Source: Thermus igniterrae ATCC 700962 | GTDB lineage: Bacteria; Deinococcota; Deinococci; Deinococcales; Thermaceae | DNA: 64,000 nucleotides | Assembly (NCBI RefSeq): GCF_000376265.1 | Contig: NZ_AQWU01000062.1 | Location: 1 to 64,000, forward strand | Reading direction: 5' to 3' | In this document: positions 43,175 through 52,015 of the stretch, in pieces | Layout of the letters: the number at the start of each line of letters is the position of its first letter | How positions within the stretch are numbered: the first letter of the stretch is position 1 | Notes under the pieces: generated by a model | Databases searched by the model: none | Seen by the model: only the letters and a program-made list of their open reading frames with translations | Told to the model about the DNA's origin: nothing | Translations under genes and position numbers: made by a program

Positions 43175-44809
43175 ATGATCCGGCCCCTGCCCGAGTCCCT
43201 CCGGGGCCTTCTGGCCCGGGGGGAGGTGCTCCTTTCCGTAAAGGACGCGGTGCGGGAGCTTTTGGAAAACGCCCTGGACGCGGGGGCCAAGAGGGTGCGG
43301 GTGGAGCTTTGGGGTGGGGGCCTGGAGCGGCTGGTGGTGGAGGACGACGGAGCGGGCATCCCCCTGGCCGAGCTTCCCCTGGCCGTGGAGCCCTACGCCA
43401 CCAGCAAGCTGGAGACCCCTGAGCGCATCGCCACCCTGGGCTTCCGCGGCCAGGCCCTTTATGCCCTTAGGCAGGCGGCCCACCTGCGCCTCCGCTCCCG
43501 CCCCCGGGGGCAGGTGGGGGGCGGGCTCCTCCTGGCCTCGAGGGAGGAGGTGGCCCTCCAGGAGGTGCCAGCCCCCCCGGGCACCCGGGTGGAGGTCCTG
43601 GGCCTCTTCCGGGGAGAGGGGCGGGACCCGGCGCGGGAGGCCCGGGGGGTGCAGGAGCTCCTCAGGCGCTACCTCCTCCACCACCCCCACCTCTCCCTGG
43701 CCCTCTTCGTGGAGGGGGAGGCCCGGCTCCTTTTCCCGGGTTCGGGCCTCAAGGAAGCGGCCCGGCTGGCCTTTGGCCGGGTCCTGGCCCAGAGGCTTAT
43801 TCCCCTCGAGGCCCACCAAGGGGAGATGCACCTACTAGGCCTCCTTTCCGGCCCCCAGGCCTCCCGCACCCGGCCCGACCTCCTCTTCCTGGCGGTGAAT
43901 GGCCGCCCCGTGGCCTGGCCCGAGGGGCTCCTTAGGGCCCTGCGCCGGGCCTACCGCGAGCTTCTCCCCGAGGGGCACTTCCCCCTCGGGGTGGTCAACC
44001 TTACCCTTCCCCCAGAGGCCTTCCGCCTGCGCCTGGACGCCCGCAAGGAGGAGGTGGCCGTGGCGGAAGGGGTAGAGGCCTTCCTGGAGGAGGCCCTGCG
44101 GGAGACCTTCCAGCGCCACAGCCTGGCCCGGGCCCTGCCGGAGCCCAAGCCCCTCCTGCCCCTCCTGCCCCCCACGCCCTCGGGCCTCCCCCGGCTACGC
44201 TACCTGGGCCAGTTCCGGGAGAGCTACCTCCTGGCCGAGGCGGGGGACACCCTCTACGTGGTGGACCAGCACGCGGCCCACGAGCGGGTGATCTTTGAGG
44301 AGTTCCAGCGGAGGCTTGGGGAAGAGGGGCTACGCCCCCTGCCCCGCCCGGTCCTGGTGGAGCTCGCCCCCGAGGAGGAAGCCCTCTTAGAGGAGGGGCA
44401 CCCAGCCCCCCTCTTCGCCTACGAGCCCTTCGGCCCGGGGCGGGTGCGGCTCCTGGCCGCCCCCCCCTTTCTCCACCCCTACCCCCTGCTCCTGCCCGAG
44501 GTCTTCCGCGAGGCCCTAAGGGGGGAGGGGAGGAGCCTCAAGGACCTCCTGGCCCGCCTGAGCTGCCTGCCCGCCCTGAAGGCCGGTCACCCCCTGGGCC
44601 GGGCCGAGGGCCAGGCCCTTCTGGACGCCCTCCTGGCCTGCGAGACCCCTTGGGTCTGCCCCCACGGCCGGCCGGTGCTCCTGGCCCTTAGGGAGGAGGA
44701 CCTCATCCGCCGCTTTGGCCGCCGCTCGGGGGCCCGGGCAGGAGGAGAATCCCGTCCTCATCGGCCACGAGAAAGCTCCCCGGAAGAACCCTCACCCCAA
44801 GGAGGCTGA
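43175..44809 (+). CDS. mutL: DNA mismatch repair endonuclease MutL
   Basis: The 544-residue protein has a GHKL ATPase domain (VRELLENALDAGAKRV, DDGAGIP, TLGFRGQALYAL). The C-terminal domain holds the metal-binding endonuclease motif DQHAAHERVIFEE (about 362) and CPHGRPV, so it nicks DNA as in organisms without MutH. The last 26 or so residues (after RRFGRRSG) are low-complexity and lie in the 107-bp overlap with the convergent rraA gene, so this tail appears to be a by-product of that overlap. It is in an apparent mutSL operon. Confidence 0.95.
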   Translation: MIRPLPESLRGLLARGEVLLSVKDAVRELLENALDAGAKRVRVELWGGGLERLVVEDDGAGIPLAELPLAVEPYATSKLETPERIATLGFRGQALYALRQAAHLRLRSRPRGQVGGGLLLASREEVALQEVPAPPGTRVEVLGLFRGEGRDPAREARGVQELLRRYLLHHPHLSLALFVEGEARLLFPGSGLKEAARLAFGRVLAQRLIPLEAHQGEMHLLGLLSGPQASRTRPDLLFLAVNGRPVAWPEGLLRALRRAYRELLPEGHFPLGVVNLTLPPEAFRLRLDARKEEVAVAEGVEAFLEEALRETFQRHSLARALPEPKPLLPLLPPTPSGLPRLRYLGQFRESYLLAEAGDTLYVVDQHAAHERVIFEEFQRRLGEEGLRPLPRPVLVELAPEEEALLEEGHPAPLFAYEPFGPGRVRLLAAPPFLHPYPLLLPEVFREALRGEGRSLKDLLARLSCLPALKAGHPLGRAEGQALLDALLACETPWVCPHGRPVLLALREEDLIRRFGRRSGARAGGESRPHRPRESSPEEPSPQGG

Positions 44810-45197
44810 GGGGCACATCCACCTCCCCCTTCCCCTCCTTGGCGCTTTTTTTGGGGGTGGCGGCCAGGGCGCGGACGCCGATGGGCACCTCCTTCAGCTC
44901 CACCGCATCCCGCACCGCCCCGTGGACCACCACGCCCGCCCAGCCCCGCTCCCAGGCCAGCCGGGCCAGGTTCCCTCCCAAAAGGGCGGTGCGCAGGGAA
45001 CCTCCCCCGTCCACGAAGAGGACCTGGCCCTGGCCTCCCTCCTCCAGCACCCTTCGCACCAGGGCGTTGTCCTCAAAGACCTTTAGGGTCCGGACCCGGC
45101 CGAAAAAGTGGGTTTTGCCGCCGAAGTCCCGGAAGACCATGGGTAGGGCCTCTGCCTCAGGATGGGCATCGGAAAGGTCCGTGGTGCGCCATGCCAT
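44703..45197 (-). CDS. rraA: RraA family protein (possible HMG/CHA aldolase)
   Basis: The 164-residue protein begins MAWRTTDLSDAHPEA and has the family core FGRVRTLKVFEDNALVRRVLEE, VDGGGSLRTALLGGNLARLA and GAVRDAVELKEVPIGVRALAATPKKS. The G-x20-RD pattern around GGNLA...GAVRD is shared with HMG/CHA aldolases, so an aldolase or oxaloacetate decarboxylase activity is possible; the RNase E inhibitor role is doubtful in this lineage. The start has TACTAT six bases upstream (leaderless). Its last 107 bp are antisense to mutL. Confidence 0.9.
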   Translation of the reverse strand: MAWRTTDLSDAHPEAEALPMVFRDFGGKTHFFGRVRTLKVFEDNALVRRVLEEGGQGQVLFVDGGGSLRTALLGGNLARLAWERGWAGVVVHGAVRDAVELKEVPIGVRALAATPKKSAKEGKGEVDVPLSLLGVRVLPGSFLVADEDGILLLPGPPSGGQSGG

Positions 45198-45202
45198 GGG
45201 TA

Positions 45203-45209
45203 TATAGTA
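45203..45209. promoter_or_regulatory. Overlapping divergent -10 boxes for rraA and purU
   Basis: The two ATG codons (45197 leftward and 45216 rightward) are separated by only 18 bp. TATAGT (45203-45208, plus strand) is seven bases before purU; TACTAT (45204-45209, minus strand) is six bases before rraA. They share the same base pairs, so only one polymerase can bind at a time. Confidence 0.5.
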
Positions 45210-45215
45210 GCCCCC

Positions 45216-46073
45216 ATGGACGAGGCGCGGCTCCTCATCACCTGCCCGGACCGCCCCGGCATCGTGGCCGCGGTCTCGGGCTTCCTCTACGCCCATGGGG
45301 CCAACATCACGGATTTGCAGCAGCACTCCACCGATCCCGAAGGGGGGACCTTCTTCATGCGGGTGGCCTTCACCACCCCGCACCTGGACCTCTCCCGCCC
45401 CGCCCTGGAGCGGGCCTTCCAGGAGGTGGTGGCCGAGCGCTTCGCCATGGCCTGGCGCCTGGCCTACGCCTCGGAGCCCAAGCGGGCGGCCATCCTGGTC
45501 TCCCGGCCGGCCCATGCCCTGCTGGAACTCCTTTGGCGCTATCGGGTGGGAGAGTTGCCCATGGACCTGCGCCTGGTGGTCTCCAACCACCCCCACCACC
45601 GGGAGGAGGTGGAGCGCTTCGGGGTGACCTACCACCACGTACCCGTGGAGCCGGGACGCAAGGAGGAGGCCGAGGAGCGCATCCTTGACCTCCTCGAGGC
45701 CGCGGGGGTGGAGGTGGTGATCCTGGCCCGCTACATGCAGATCCTCTCCCCGGCCTTCGTGGCCCGCTACCCCATGCGCATCCTCAACATCCACCACTCC
45801 TTCCTCCCCGCCTTCGCCGGGGCCAATCCCTACCGCCAGGCCCACGAGCGGGGGGTGAAGCTCATCGGGGCCACGGCCCACTACGTGACCGAGGAGCTGG
45901 ACGCCGGCCCCATCATTGAGCAGGACGTGGCCCGGGTCTCCCACCGCCACTCCGTGGAGGACCTGCGGCGGATCGGCCAGGAGTTGGAACGCACGGTCCT
46001 GGCCCGGGCGGTGCGCTGGCACCTGGAGGACCGGGTGATCGTCCACGGCAACAAGACCGTGGTCTTCGTCTAA
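45216..46073 (+). CDS. purU: Formyltetrahydrofolate deformylase
   Basis: The 285-residue enzyme releases formate from 10-formyltetrahydrofolate and so balances one-carbon pools. An N-terminal ACT domain (ARLLITCPDRPGIVAAVSGFLYAHGANITDLQQHS, 3-75) is followed by the formyltransferase-type catalytic domain with MQILSPAFVARYPMRILNIHHSFLPAFAGANPY and HYVTEELDAGPIIEQD, which hold the Asn, His and Asp of the active site. The ATG has TATAGT seven bases upstream and no ribosome-binding site. The upstream in-frame ATG at 45162 would run through rraA and its promoter. Confidence 0.94.
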   Translation: MDEARLLITCPDRPGIVAAVSGFLYAHGANITDLQQHSTDPEGGTFFMRVAFTTPHLDLSRPALERAFQEVVAERFAMAWRLAYASEPKRAAILVSRPAHALLELLWRYRVGELPMDLRLVVSNHPHHREEVERFGVTYHHVPVEPGRKEEAEERILDLLEAAGVEVVILARYMQILSPAFVARYPMRILNIHHSFLPAFAGANPYRQAHERGVKLIGATAHYVTEELDAGPIIEQDVARVSHRHSVEDLRRIGQELERTVLARAVRWHLEDRVIVHGNKTVVFV

Positions 46074-46119
46074 TCGCCCCCTAACCCCCGGGGCTTAGGG
46101 TAAGGCCAGGAGGTGGCGC

Positions 46120-47334
46120 ATGAACCTCGGGCGTTCTTTCGTGGGTTTTCTGGTGCTCTCCCTCATGGCCGGGGCGGTGCTCTGGTGGGGGCTTGGGAAC
46201 GGGCAGACCCAGCGTCCCCAGGCTTCCCAGGCGGCCCCTGCCGAGGCCGGGCTTCTGGAGTACGAGCGCAACACCGTGGAAATCGTGGAGCGCTACGGGG
46301 ACGGAGTGGTGTACGTAGGGGTGGTGGCCCGCCCCCAGAACGTGCAGCTTCCCCCGGGGTTTGAGTTCTTTGCCCCCTTCCTGCCTCCCCAGGAGGGCAC
46401 GGGCTCAGGGTTCGTCATTGACAAGGAGGGCTACATCCTCACCAACTACCACGTGGTGGAGGGGGCAAGCCGCATCACGGTGAAGTTCCACAACGACCCT
46501 AAGGAGTACACCGCCCGCCTGGTGGGGGCAGCCCCGCCCCTGGACCTAGCCCTCCTGCGGGTGGACGCCCCTCGGGAGAAGCTGGTGCCTCTGGTCCTAG
46601 GGGACTCGGACCGCATCCGCGTGGGGCAGAAGGCCATCGCCATGGGTAACCCCTTTGGCCTGGAGTTCACCGTGACTCAGGGGATTGTCTCCGCCATCCG
46701 CGAGAACCCCGGGGCCATCGGGGATGACTCCGGCCTGGTGCCCCAGGTGATCCAGACGGATGCCGCCATCAACCCTGGCAACTCCGGTGGGCCCCTCCTC
46801 AACTCCCGGGGGGAGGTGATCGGCATCAACACCGCCATCTTCACCCCCACGGGCCAGATGGGGGCGGCCCAGTTCGCCGGGGTGGGCTTCGCCCTGCCCA
46901 TCAACCTGGTGAAGCAGTACCTGCCGGAGCTTAGGGCGGGCAAGACCCTCACCGCTGAGGCCATCATCCGCTCCCGGCCCCGGCTTGGGGTTGCCCTCAT
47001 CCCCCTCTCCGTGTACCCGGAGAGGCTACGCCAGCAGTACAACCTGCCCGCAAGCGGCCTCATGGTGCAGGAGGTGGAGCGAAATAGCCCCGCCGAGCGG
47101 GCTGGCCTCCGCCCCCCCACCCGCTTCGCCTACGTCCAGCTGGCCAGCGGGGAGACCCTCCAGGTGGGGGTGGACGGGGATGTGCTCCTCAAGGCGGATG
47201 GGGTGGCCCTCACCTCCATCGCCCAGCTACGCCAGGTCCTCTACGCCAAGAAGCCCAATGAGGCGGTGGTCCTCGAGGTCTGGCGCCAGGGCCGCACCCT
47301 CACCCTGAAGGTGGTCCCCCAGGTCCTCCGCTAG
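46120..47334 (+). CDS. HtrA/DegP-type serine protease
   Basis: The 404-residue protein has an N-terminal membrane anchor (about 7-25), then a trypsin-like domain with His111 (NYHVVEG), Asp142 (LDLALL) and Ser222 (GNSGGP), and one C-terminal PDZ domain (about 295-400, with NSPAERAGLRP and DVLLKADGVALTS). This matches DegS/HtrA-type quality-control proteases on the outer face of the membrane. It has a good ribosome-binding site (AGGAGGTG). Its stop overlaps the convergent DUF1850 gene by 4 bp. Confidence 0.94.
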   Translation: MNLGRSFVGFLVLSLMAGAVLWWGLGNGQTQRPQASQAAPAEAGLLEYERNTVEIVERYGDGVVYVGVVARPQNVQLPPGFEFFAPFLPPQEGTGSGFVIDKEGYILTNYHVVEGASRITVKFHNDPKEYTARLVGAAPPLDLALLRVDAPREKLVPLVLGDSDRIRVGQKAIAMGNPFGLEFTVTQGIVSAIRENPGAIGDDSGLVPQVIQTDAAINPGNSGGPLLNSRGEVIGINTAIFTPTGQMGAAQFAGVGFALPINLVKQYLPELRAGKTLTAEAIIRSRPRLGVALIPLSVYPERLRQQYNLPASGLMVQEVERNSPAERAGLRPPTRFAYVQLASGETLQVGVDGDVLLKADGVALTSIAQLRQVLYAKKPNEAVVLEVWRQGRTLTLKVVPQVLR

Positions 47335-47783
47335 GGGGGCCACAGGAGGCGGACCCTGAGGCACCCCCCTTCCACCGGGAACCAGGTGCCGCCCAGCCGT
47401 AGGGCCAGCCCCACCTGGGAGCAGTAGCGGAGCTCCCGCCGCCTTTCCTGAGCCAGGGCCTGGTTCCAGGCGTACTCCCCGCCCGTGTAGTAGGCCTCCG
47501 TCTCCGGGTCGGTGTAGGCCTTGAAGCCCTGGAACCCGCGAACGAGGCGGAACTCCAGGAGGACCGGCCTCCCCGTTACCGAGTTCATAAACTCCACCCG
47601 CCCGCTGTCCCAGGGGGTGAGGAGGAGGTAGGTCTTCTTCCCTTCTTCCTCCACCTCCACCACCCGCACCAGGGCGAGGAGGAGGCCAAGCCCCAAGACC
47701 AGGAGGAGCCCACCCACCCCCCTGGCGGGTGGGCTTCCTTGGGCCGGAGGCCCGTCTGCTGGCTTGCCGCGTCCTGGGCTCAA
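47331..47783 (-). CDS. DUF1850 protein of a TAXI-TRAP system
   Basis: The 150-residue protein has a Pro/Gly-rich start, one hydrophobic segment (about 24-42) and a soluble domain with YLLLTPWDSGRVEFMNSVTGRPVLLEFRL and GGEYAWNQAL, which fits DUF1850. This family is usually found next to TAXI-type TRAP transporters, as here, where it is the last gene after a TAXI binding protein. Its role is unknown; an accessory part of the transporter is the obvious guess. The exact start within the Pro/Gly-rich segment is uncertain. Confidence 0.75.
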   Translation of the reverse strand: MSPGRGKPADGPPAQGSPPARGVGGLLLVLGLGLLLALVRVVEVEEEGKKTYLLLTPWDSGRVEFMNSVTGRPVLLEFRLVRGFQGFKAYTDPETEAYYTGGEYAWNQALAQERRRELRYCSQVGLALRLGGTWFPVEGGCLRVRLLWPP

Positions 47784-47795
47784 GGGCGGCTGGCC

Positions 47796-48773
47796 CTAGC
47801 GGAGCGCCCCCACCTCGCGGAAGTAGCGCAAGGCCCCCTCGTGGTAGGGGATGGTGCCCCCCACGAAGCGCACCGCATTTTCCAGGCTGGTGTCCCGGGC
47901 GGCGGCCACCGCCTGGCGCAGGGTGGCCAGGTTTTCAAAGGTGGCCTTGGTGAGGGCGTAGGCGGCCTCAGCGGGCAGGCTCTCGGGGCAGACGAAGAGG
48001 TTCCAGAAGGCCAGGGTGGGGGTGTCGGTGCGGGCCCCGTAGGTGGCCTTGGGGATTACCCCGGGCCCGGCCAGGCCGGGGAAGCGCCGCTGGAAGGTCT
48101 GGACCACGGTGCTCTTGGGGTCCAGGGGCACCAGGTAGATGCGTTGCCCCTTCCGGGCCAGGGCGGCGGAGAGCTCGGTGATGGCCCCGGTGGGTAGCCC
48201 CCCGGACCAGAAGAAGGCGTCAATGTTGCCCTCCGCCAGGGCGTTGGCGCTCTCCTGGGCCCCCAGGCGCTCCTGCTTGGCGAAGTCCTTGGGGGAAAGC
48301 CCCGCCGCCTGGAGCACCAGGAGGGCCTCCACCTCGGTGCCCGAGCCCGGGGCCCCGGTGGAGACCCGCTTGCCCTTCAGGTCCTGCACCACCCGGATTC
48401 CCGACCCCTCCCGGGCCACGATGTGCAGGAAGTTGGGGTACATGGCGAAGAGGATGCGGGCGCTCTTGGCAGGCCTTTCCCGGAAGCGCTCGTGTTGCCC
48501 GGTGAAGGCCAGGTAGGCGGAGTCGGGGAGCACGGTGCCGCAGTAGAAGGTCCCGCCGCCGGTGCGGGTTTCCAGGAGGAGGAGGTTGTCGATGGAGGCC
48601 GCGGTCTGGATGGCCTGGGCCTCGGCCACCCCGGCCTTGTTCCAGACCTCGGCCAGGGTGGTGCCGTAGTAGAAGTACACCCCTCCCACCCCCCCGGTGG
48701 CGATGACCACCCGGGGCTTCTGGGCCGCAGCCATACCCAACAGGGCCAAAAGGGCAAGCAACACGCCTCTCAT
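47796..48773 (-). CDS. TAXI-family TRAP binding protein 1
   Basis: The 325-residue exported protein has a signal peptide (MRGVLLALLALLGMAAA) and TAXI-family motifs: VVIATGGVGGVYFYYGTTLAEVWNKAGV, LKGKRVSTGAPGSGTEVEALLVL and DAFFWSGGLPTGAITELS. A related Thermus TAXI protein was crystallised with glutamate or glutamine, so an acidic amino acid is a plausible ligand. It is the second TAXI protein of this operon, about half identical by eye to the one at 50974, and lies 24 bp after the fused permease. Confidence 0.93.
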   Translation of the reverse strand: MRGVLLALLALLGMAAAQKPRVVIATGGVGGVYFYYGTTLAEVWNKAGVAEAQAIQTAASIDNLLLLETRTGGGTFYCGTVLPDSAYLAFTGQHERFRERPAKSARILFAMYPNFLHIVAREGSGIRVVQDLKGKRVSTGAPGSGTEVEALLVLQAAGLSPKDFAKQERLGAQESANALAEGNIDAFFWSGGLPTGAITELSAALARKGQRIYLVPLDPKSTVVQTFQRRFPGLAGPGVIPKATYGARTDTPTLAFWNLFVCPESLPAEAAYALTKATFENLATLRQAVAAARDTSLENAVRFVGGTIPYHEGALRYFREVGALR

Positions 48774-48797
48774 AGCCTTTCTCCTTTCGCTCCTACC

Positions 48798-50912
48798 CTA
48801 AGCCCCCTTTCCCGCCGGCGTCAAGCCCTTGAAGAAGAAGGGGAGGCCGAGGAGGAAAGCCAGGAGGTTCAGGGGACCGTAGGGGACAAAGAGCATCACC
48901 GCCAGAAGGCCCAGGGTCCAGGCCTCCCAGCGCCTTAGGGGCCTGCGGGTGTACCCGGCCCCGGAGGCCGAGAGGTAGATGATGCCCGCGGCCACGGAGA
49001 GGAAGCGCTCCAGGATCATCGCCCAGGCCTCGGCCGGCGGGGAGTTCTCCAGGACGGGGACGATGAGCAAGGCGGTACCCGAGTAGGAGAGGAGGAAGAA
49101 GAAGCCCACCAGGTACTTGGACAGGGCCACCCGGGCGGCGTACACCCCGGTCTGGAGGGGGTTGGTGCCGAAGACGCTGCTGGCGGCGTAGGCGGAAAGG
49201 GCTACCGGCGGGGTCACGTCCGCCAGGACCGCGTAGTAGAAGAGGAACATGTGGGTGGCGAAGATGGCGGCGGACTCGGGGATGCCGTTTTCCTTGGCCA
49301 AGGCGATGATGGCCGGGGCGGTGAGGGCCGAGGTGAGCACGTAGGTGGCCGTGGGCGGCACTCCCATCCCCAGGACCAGGCTGAAGACGGCGGTGATGAG
49401 GGTGGCCAGGAGGAGGCTCTCCCCGGAGACCTGCTGCAGGAGCTGGCTGAACTTGGAGGGCAGGCCGGAGATGACCATCATGGCGAAGATGAGGTTGGCG
49501 GCGGTCACCGCTGTGCCGATGGGCAGGAGGGTGCGGAAGCCCTCGGCCAGCCCCTCGAGGACCGGCCCAACCCCCCTAGGCCTTAAGGTGGGGTCCAGGT
49601 AGGTGAGGACGATGAAGAGGACCAGGGCCAGGCTGGCGGCCGTGCGCACCTCGTACCCCAGGTAGAGCATGGCCACGATGAGGAGGATGGGGAGGAAGAT
49701 GAAGCCGTAGCGCAGGAGGTAGCGCCTCCGGCTCATGCCCAGCTCCGGGGCCACGGCCTTCAGCCCTGCCTTCCGGGCGTAGAACTCGTTGAAGGCCAGG
49801 ACGGTGGTGAGGTAGAGGAGGGCGGGGCCGATGGTCATGACGATCACCTTCAGGAGGGGGATCTGGAGGATCTCCACCATGATGAAGGCGATGGAGCCCA
49901 GGACCGGGGGGGTGATGAGGGCGATGGTGCCGGCGGTGGCCACCAGGCCGGCGGCGATGAGACGCTCGTACCCTGCCCGCTCGTAGAGGGGCTTGGTGAG
50001 GGCGGCCACGAACTGGGTGTCCGCGGCCCCGCTGCCCGAGAACATGCCCATGAAGACGCTGGCCACCCCGGTGACCCGGCCCGGGGTGGCGGGGTGTTTG
50101 CCCACCAGGGCCAGGGCGTAGTTGGCCACCACCCTGCCCAGGCCTAGGGCCCCGATCATCCCGGAAAGCAGGGTGAAGTAGACCAGGTACTTGGCGGAAA
50201 CCCCGGTGATGAGGCCGTAGATGCCGGCCTCCGTCTCGTTGAAGGTCTTGCCCAGGAGGAGGTCAATCCCCTGGGGGCTTCCCTTGAAGGCCCCGGGGAA
50301 GAGGTTAGCGTAGAGGTTGTAGCTGAAGAAGAAGAGGACCAGGACCGGCATCACCGGGCCCAGAAGCCGGTACACCAGCCCCAGGACCAGCATGATGAGG
50401 CCGAAGGACATGGCCATGTCCCAGGGCTGGGGCAGCACCGCCCGGTAGACCAGCTCCTCAAAGTAGCGGAGCTGGTACAGGGTAGGGAAGAGGGCCAGGA
50501 GGACCGCCAGGAGGTCGGCGGGGCGCTTCAGGCCGGGCAGAAGGGCCGGCAGGACCGCCACCCCCCAGTAGAGGAGGCCCACCGCCTTGGCCTCCCAGGG
50601 GAGGCTGACCCCGGGCACGCTGGGGAAGAGGAAGTTGTAGAGGGGGACCAGGGTGAAAAGCGCGTAGATCCAGGCGCCCAGGGTGCGCTTCCTGGGCAGG
50701 TAGAAGGAGACCAGGTACCCTCCTAAGAGGAGGAAGAGCACGTGGGTGCTCCGCTGTAGCTGGACGATGTCCAGGATGGGGATCTCCGCCCTGGCCAGGG
50801 GGGTGAAGGGGTGGAGGACCAGGTAGAGGCTGTAGAGGGCCCCCAGGATCAGCACCCAGCGGGTGAGCCGGGCCAAGGGGGTTTCAGGGGTTGTGGGGCG
50901 TTCCAGTTCCAT
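48798..50912 (-). CDS. TRAP transporter fused permease (DctQM type)
   Basis: The 704-residue protein fuses the small and large TRAP permease subunits. About four helices at the N-terminus (DctQ-like) precede the DctM-like part with GMFSGSGAADTQFVAALTKPLYERAGY, TPPVLGSIAFIMVE, GMGVPPTATYVLTSALTAPAI and DVTPPVALSAYAASSVF. It imports the TAXI ligand using an ion gradient. It sits between two TAXI binding-protein genes on the same strand, an arrangement that would let two ligands share one permease. Confidence 0.94.
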   Translation of the reverse strand: MELERPTTPETPLARLTRWVLILGALYSLYLVLHPFTPLARAEIPILDIVQLQRSTHVLFLLLGGYLVSFYLPRKRTLGAWIYALFTLVPLYNFLFPSVPGVSLPWEAKAVGLLYWGVAVLPALLPGLKRPADLLAVLLALFPTLYQLRYFEELVYRAVLPQPWDMAMSFGLIMLVLGLVYRLLGPVMPVLVLFFFSYNLYANLFPGAFKGSPQGIDLLLGKTFNETEAGIYGLITGVSAKYLVYFTLLSGMIGALGLGRVVANYALALVGKHPATPGRVTGVASVFMGMFSGSGAADTQFVAALTKPLYERAGYERLIAAGLVATAGTIALITPPVLGSIAFIMVEILQIPLLKVIVMTIGPALLYLTTVLAFNEFYARKAGLKAVAPELGMSRRRYLLRYGFIFLPILLIVAMLYLGYEVRTAASLALVLFIVLTYLDPTLRPRGVGPVLEGLAEGFRTLLPIGTAVTAANLIFAMMVISGLPSKFSQLLQQVSGESLLLATLITAVFSLVLGMGVPPTATYVLTSALTAPAIIALAKENGIPESAAIFATHMFLFYYAVLADVTPPVALSAYAASSVFGTNPLQTGVYAARVALSKYLVGFFFLLSYSGTALLIVPVLENSPPAEAWAMILERFLSVAAGIIYLSASGAGYTRRPLRRWEAWTLGLLAVMLFVPYGPLNLLAFLLGLPFFFKGLTPAGKGA

Positions 50913-50973
50913 CCTTGCCTCCGAAAACGCCCGGGGCCTGGGGAGGCCCAGGGCACCCGGGCGCGGCTTGGGA

Positions 50974-51957
50974 CTACTTGATGAGGCCCTTCTCCTTCAG
51001 GTAGCGCTCGGCCCCCGGGTGGAAGGGGATGGGGAGCTTGCCGTAGAGCTTGGCGGTGGCCTCGAGGCTGGTGTCCTTGGCCGCGGCCACGGCGGTGCGC
51101 AGGGTGTCCAGGTTCTCAAAGACCGCCTTGACCATGGCGTAGCCGGCCTCGGCGGGGAGGCTTTCGGGGCAGACCACCACGTTGCCCGTGGCCAGACCCG
51201 GCACATCCGTGCGGGTGTTGTAGACGCTCTTGGGCACGGTGTAGGTGTCCACCAGCCCGGGGAAGCGCTTCATGACCACCTGGGCGGTGGTGCTCTTGGG
51301 GTCCACGGGGACGAGGTACACCCGGTCCCCCTTGCGGGCCAGGGTCTGGGAGAGCTCCACGATGGAGCTGGTGGGCACGCCCCCCACCCAGAAGAAGGCG
51401 TCCAGGGTGCCTTCGGCCAGGGCCTTGGCCCCCTCGGCCACGGGCAGGCGCTCCCGCTTGGCGAAGCTCTCCACCTTCACCCCTGCCCCCTGGAGGACCA
51501 GAAGGGCCAGGTTCTCCGTGCTGGAACCGGGCTGGCCAGTGGAGACCCGCTTGCCCTTCAGGTCCTGCACCACCTTGATGCCCGCCTTCTCCGTGGTCAC
51601 GATGTGGATGAAGGAGGGGTACATGTAGAAGAGGACCCGCTGGGCCTTGGCGGGCCGATCCTTGAAGCGGGGCTCCTCCCCGGTATAGGCCACGTAGGCG
51701 GAGTCCGTGGTGGTGAGGGCGCAGTAGTAGGTGCCGCCCCCCGTGCGGTCGCGCAGGAGTTGCAGGTTGTCGTAAGACCCCCCGGTCTGCACCGGCTGGG
51801 CCTCCACCACCCCGGCCTTGTTGAGGATGTCGGCCATGGCGGTGCCGTAGTAGAAGAAGACGCCGCCGGTGCTCCCGGTGCCGATGACCACCCTGGGCTT
51901 CTGGGCCAGGGCCAGGCCCAGAAGCGCAAGACCGATGAGTATAAAGGCTTTCTTCAT
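50974..51957 (-). CDS. TAXI-family TRAP binding protein 2
   Basis: The 327-residue exported protein has a signal peptide (MKKAFILIGLALLGLALAQ) and TAXI motifs VVIGTGSTGGVFFYYGTAMADILNKAGV, LKGKRVSTGQPGSSTENLALLVL and DAFFWVGGVPTSSIVELSQ. It closely resembles the Thermus TAXI protein whose structure was solved with glutamate. It is the first gene of the operon, behind a strong promoter. ATG 51957 was chosen because GGGAGG lies just upstream; GTG 51963 would sit too close to it. Confidence 0.94.
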   Translation of the reverse strand: MKKAFILIGLALLGLALAQKPRVVIGTGSTGGVFFYYGTAMADILNKAGVVEAQPVQTGGSYDNLQLLRDRTGGGTYYCALTTTDSAYVAYTGEEPRFKDRPAKAQRVLFYMYPSFIHIVTTEKAGIKVVQDLKGKRVSTGQPGSSTENLALLVLQGAGVKVESFAKRERLPVAEGAKALAEGTLDAFFWVGGVPTSSIVELSQTLARKGDRVYLVPVDPKSTTAQVVMKRFPGLVDTYTVPKSVYNTRTDVPGLATGNVVVCPESLPAEAGYAMVKAVFENLDTLRTAVAAAKDTSLEATAKLYGKLPIPFHPGAERYLKEKGLIK

Positions 51958-51986
51958 GGCCACCTCCCGTATACTTTTGCGCCCCT

Positions 51987-52015
51987 AACCTACCCCACCC
52001 CCGTAGGTCTGTCAA
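51987..52015 (-). promoter_or_regulatory. Promoter of the TAXI-TRAP operon
   Basis: On the minus strand, consensus -35 TTGACA (52010-52015), a 17-bp spacer and -10 TAGGTT (51987-51992). The -35 box overlaps the end of the upstream site-2 protease gene. Confidence 0.65.
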
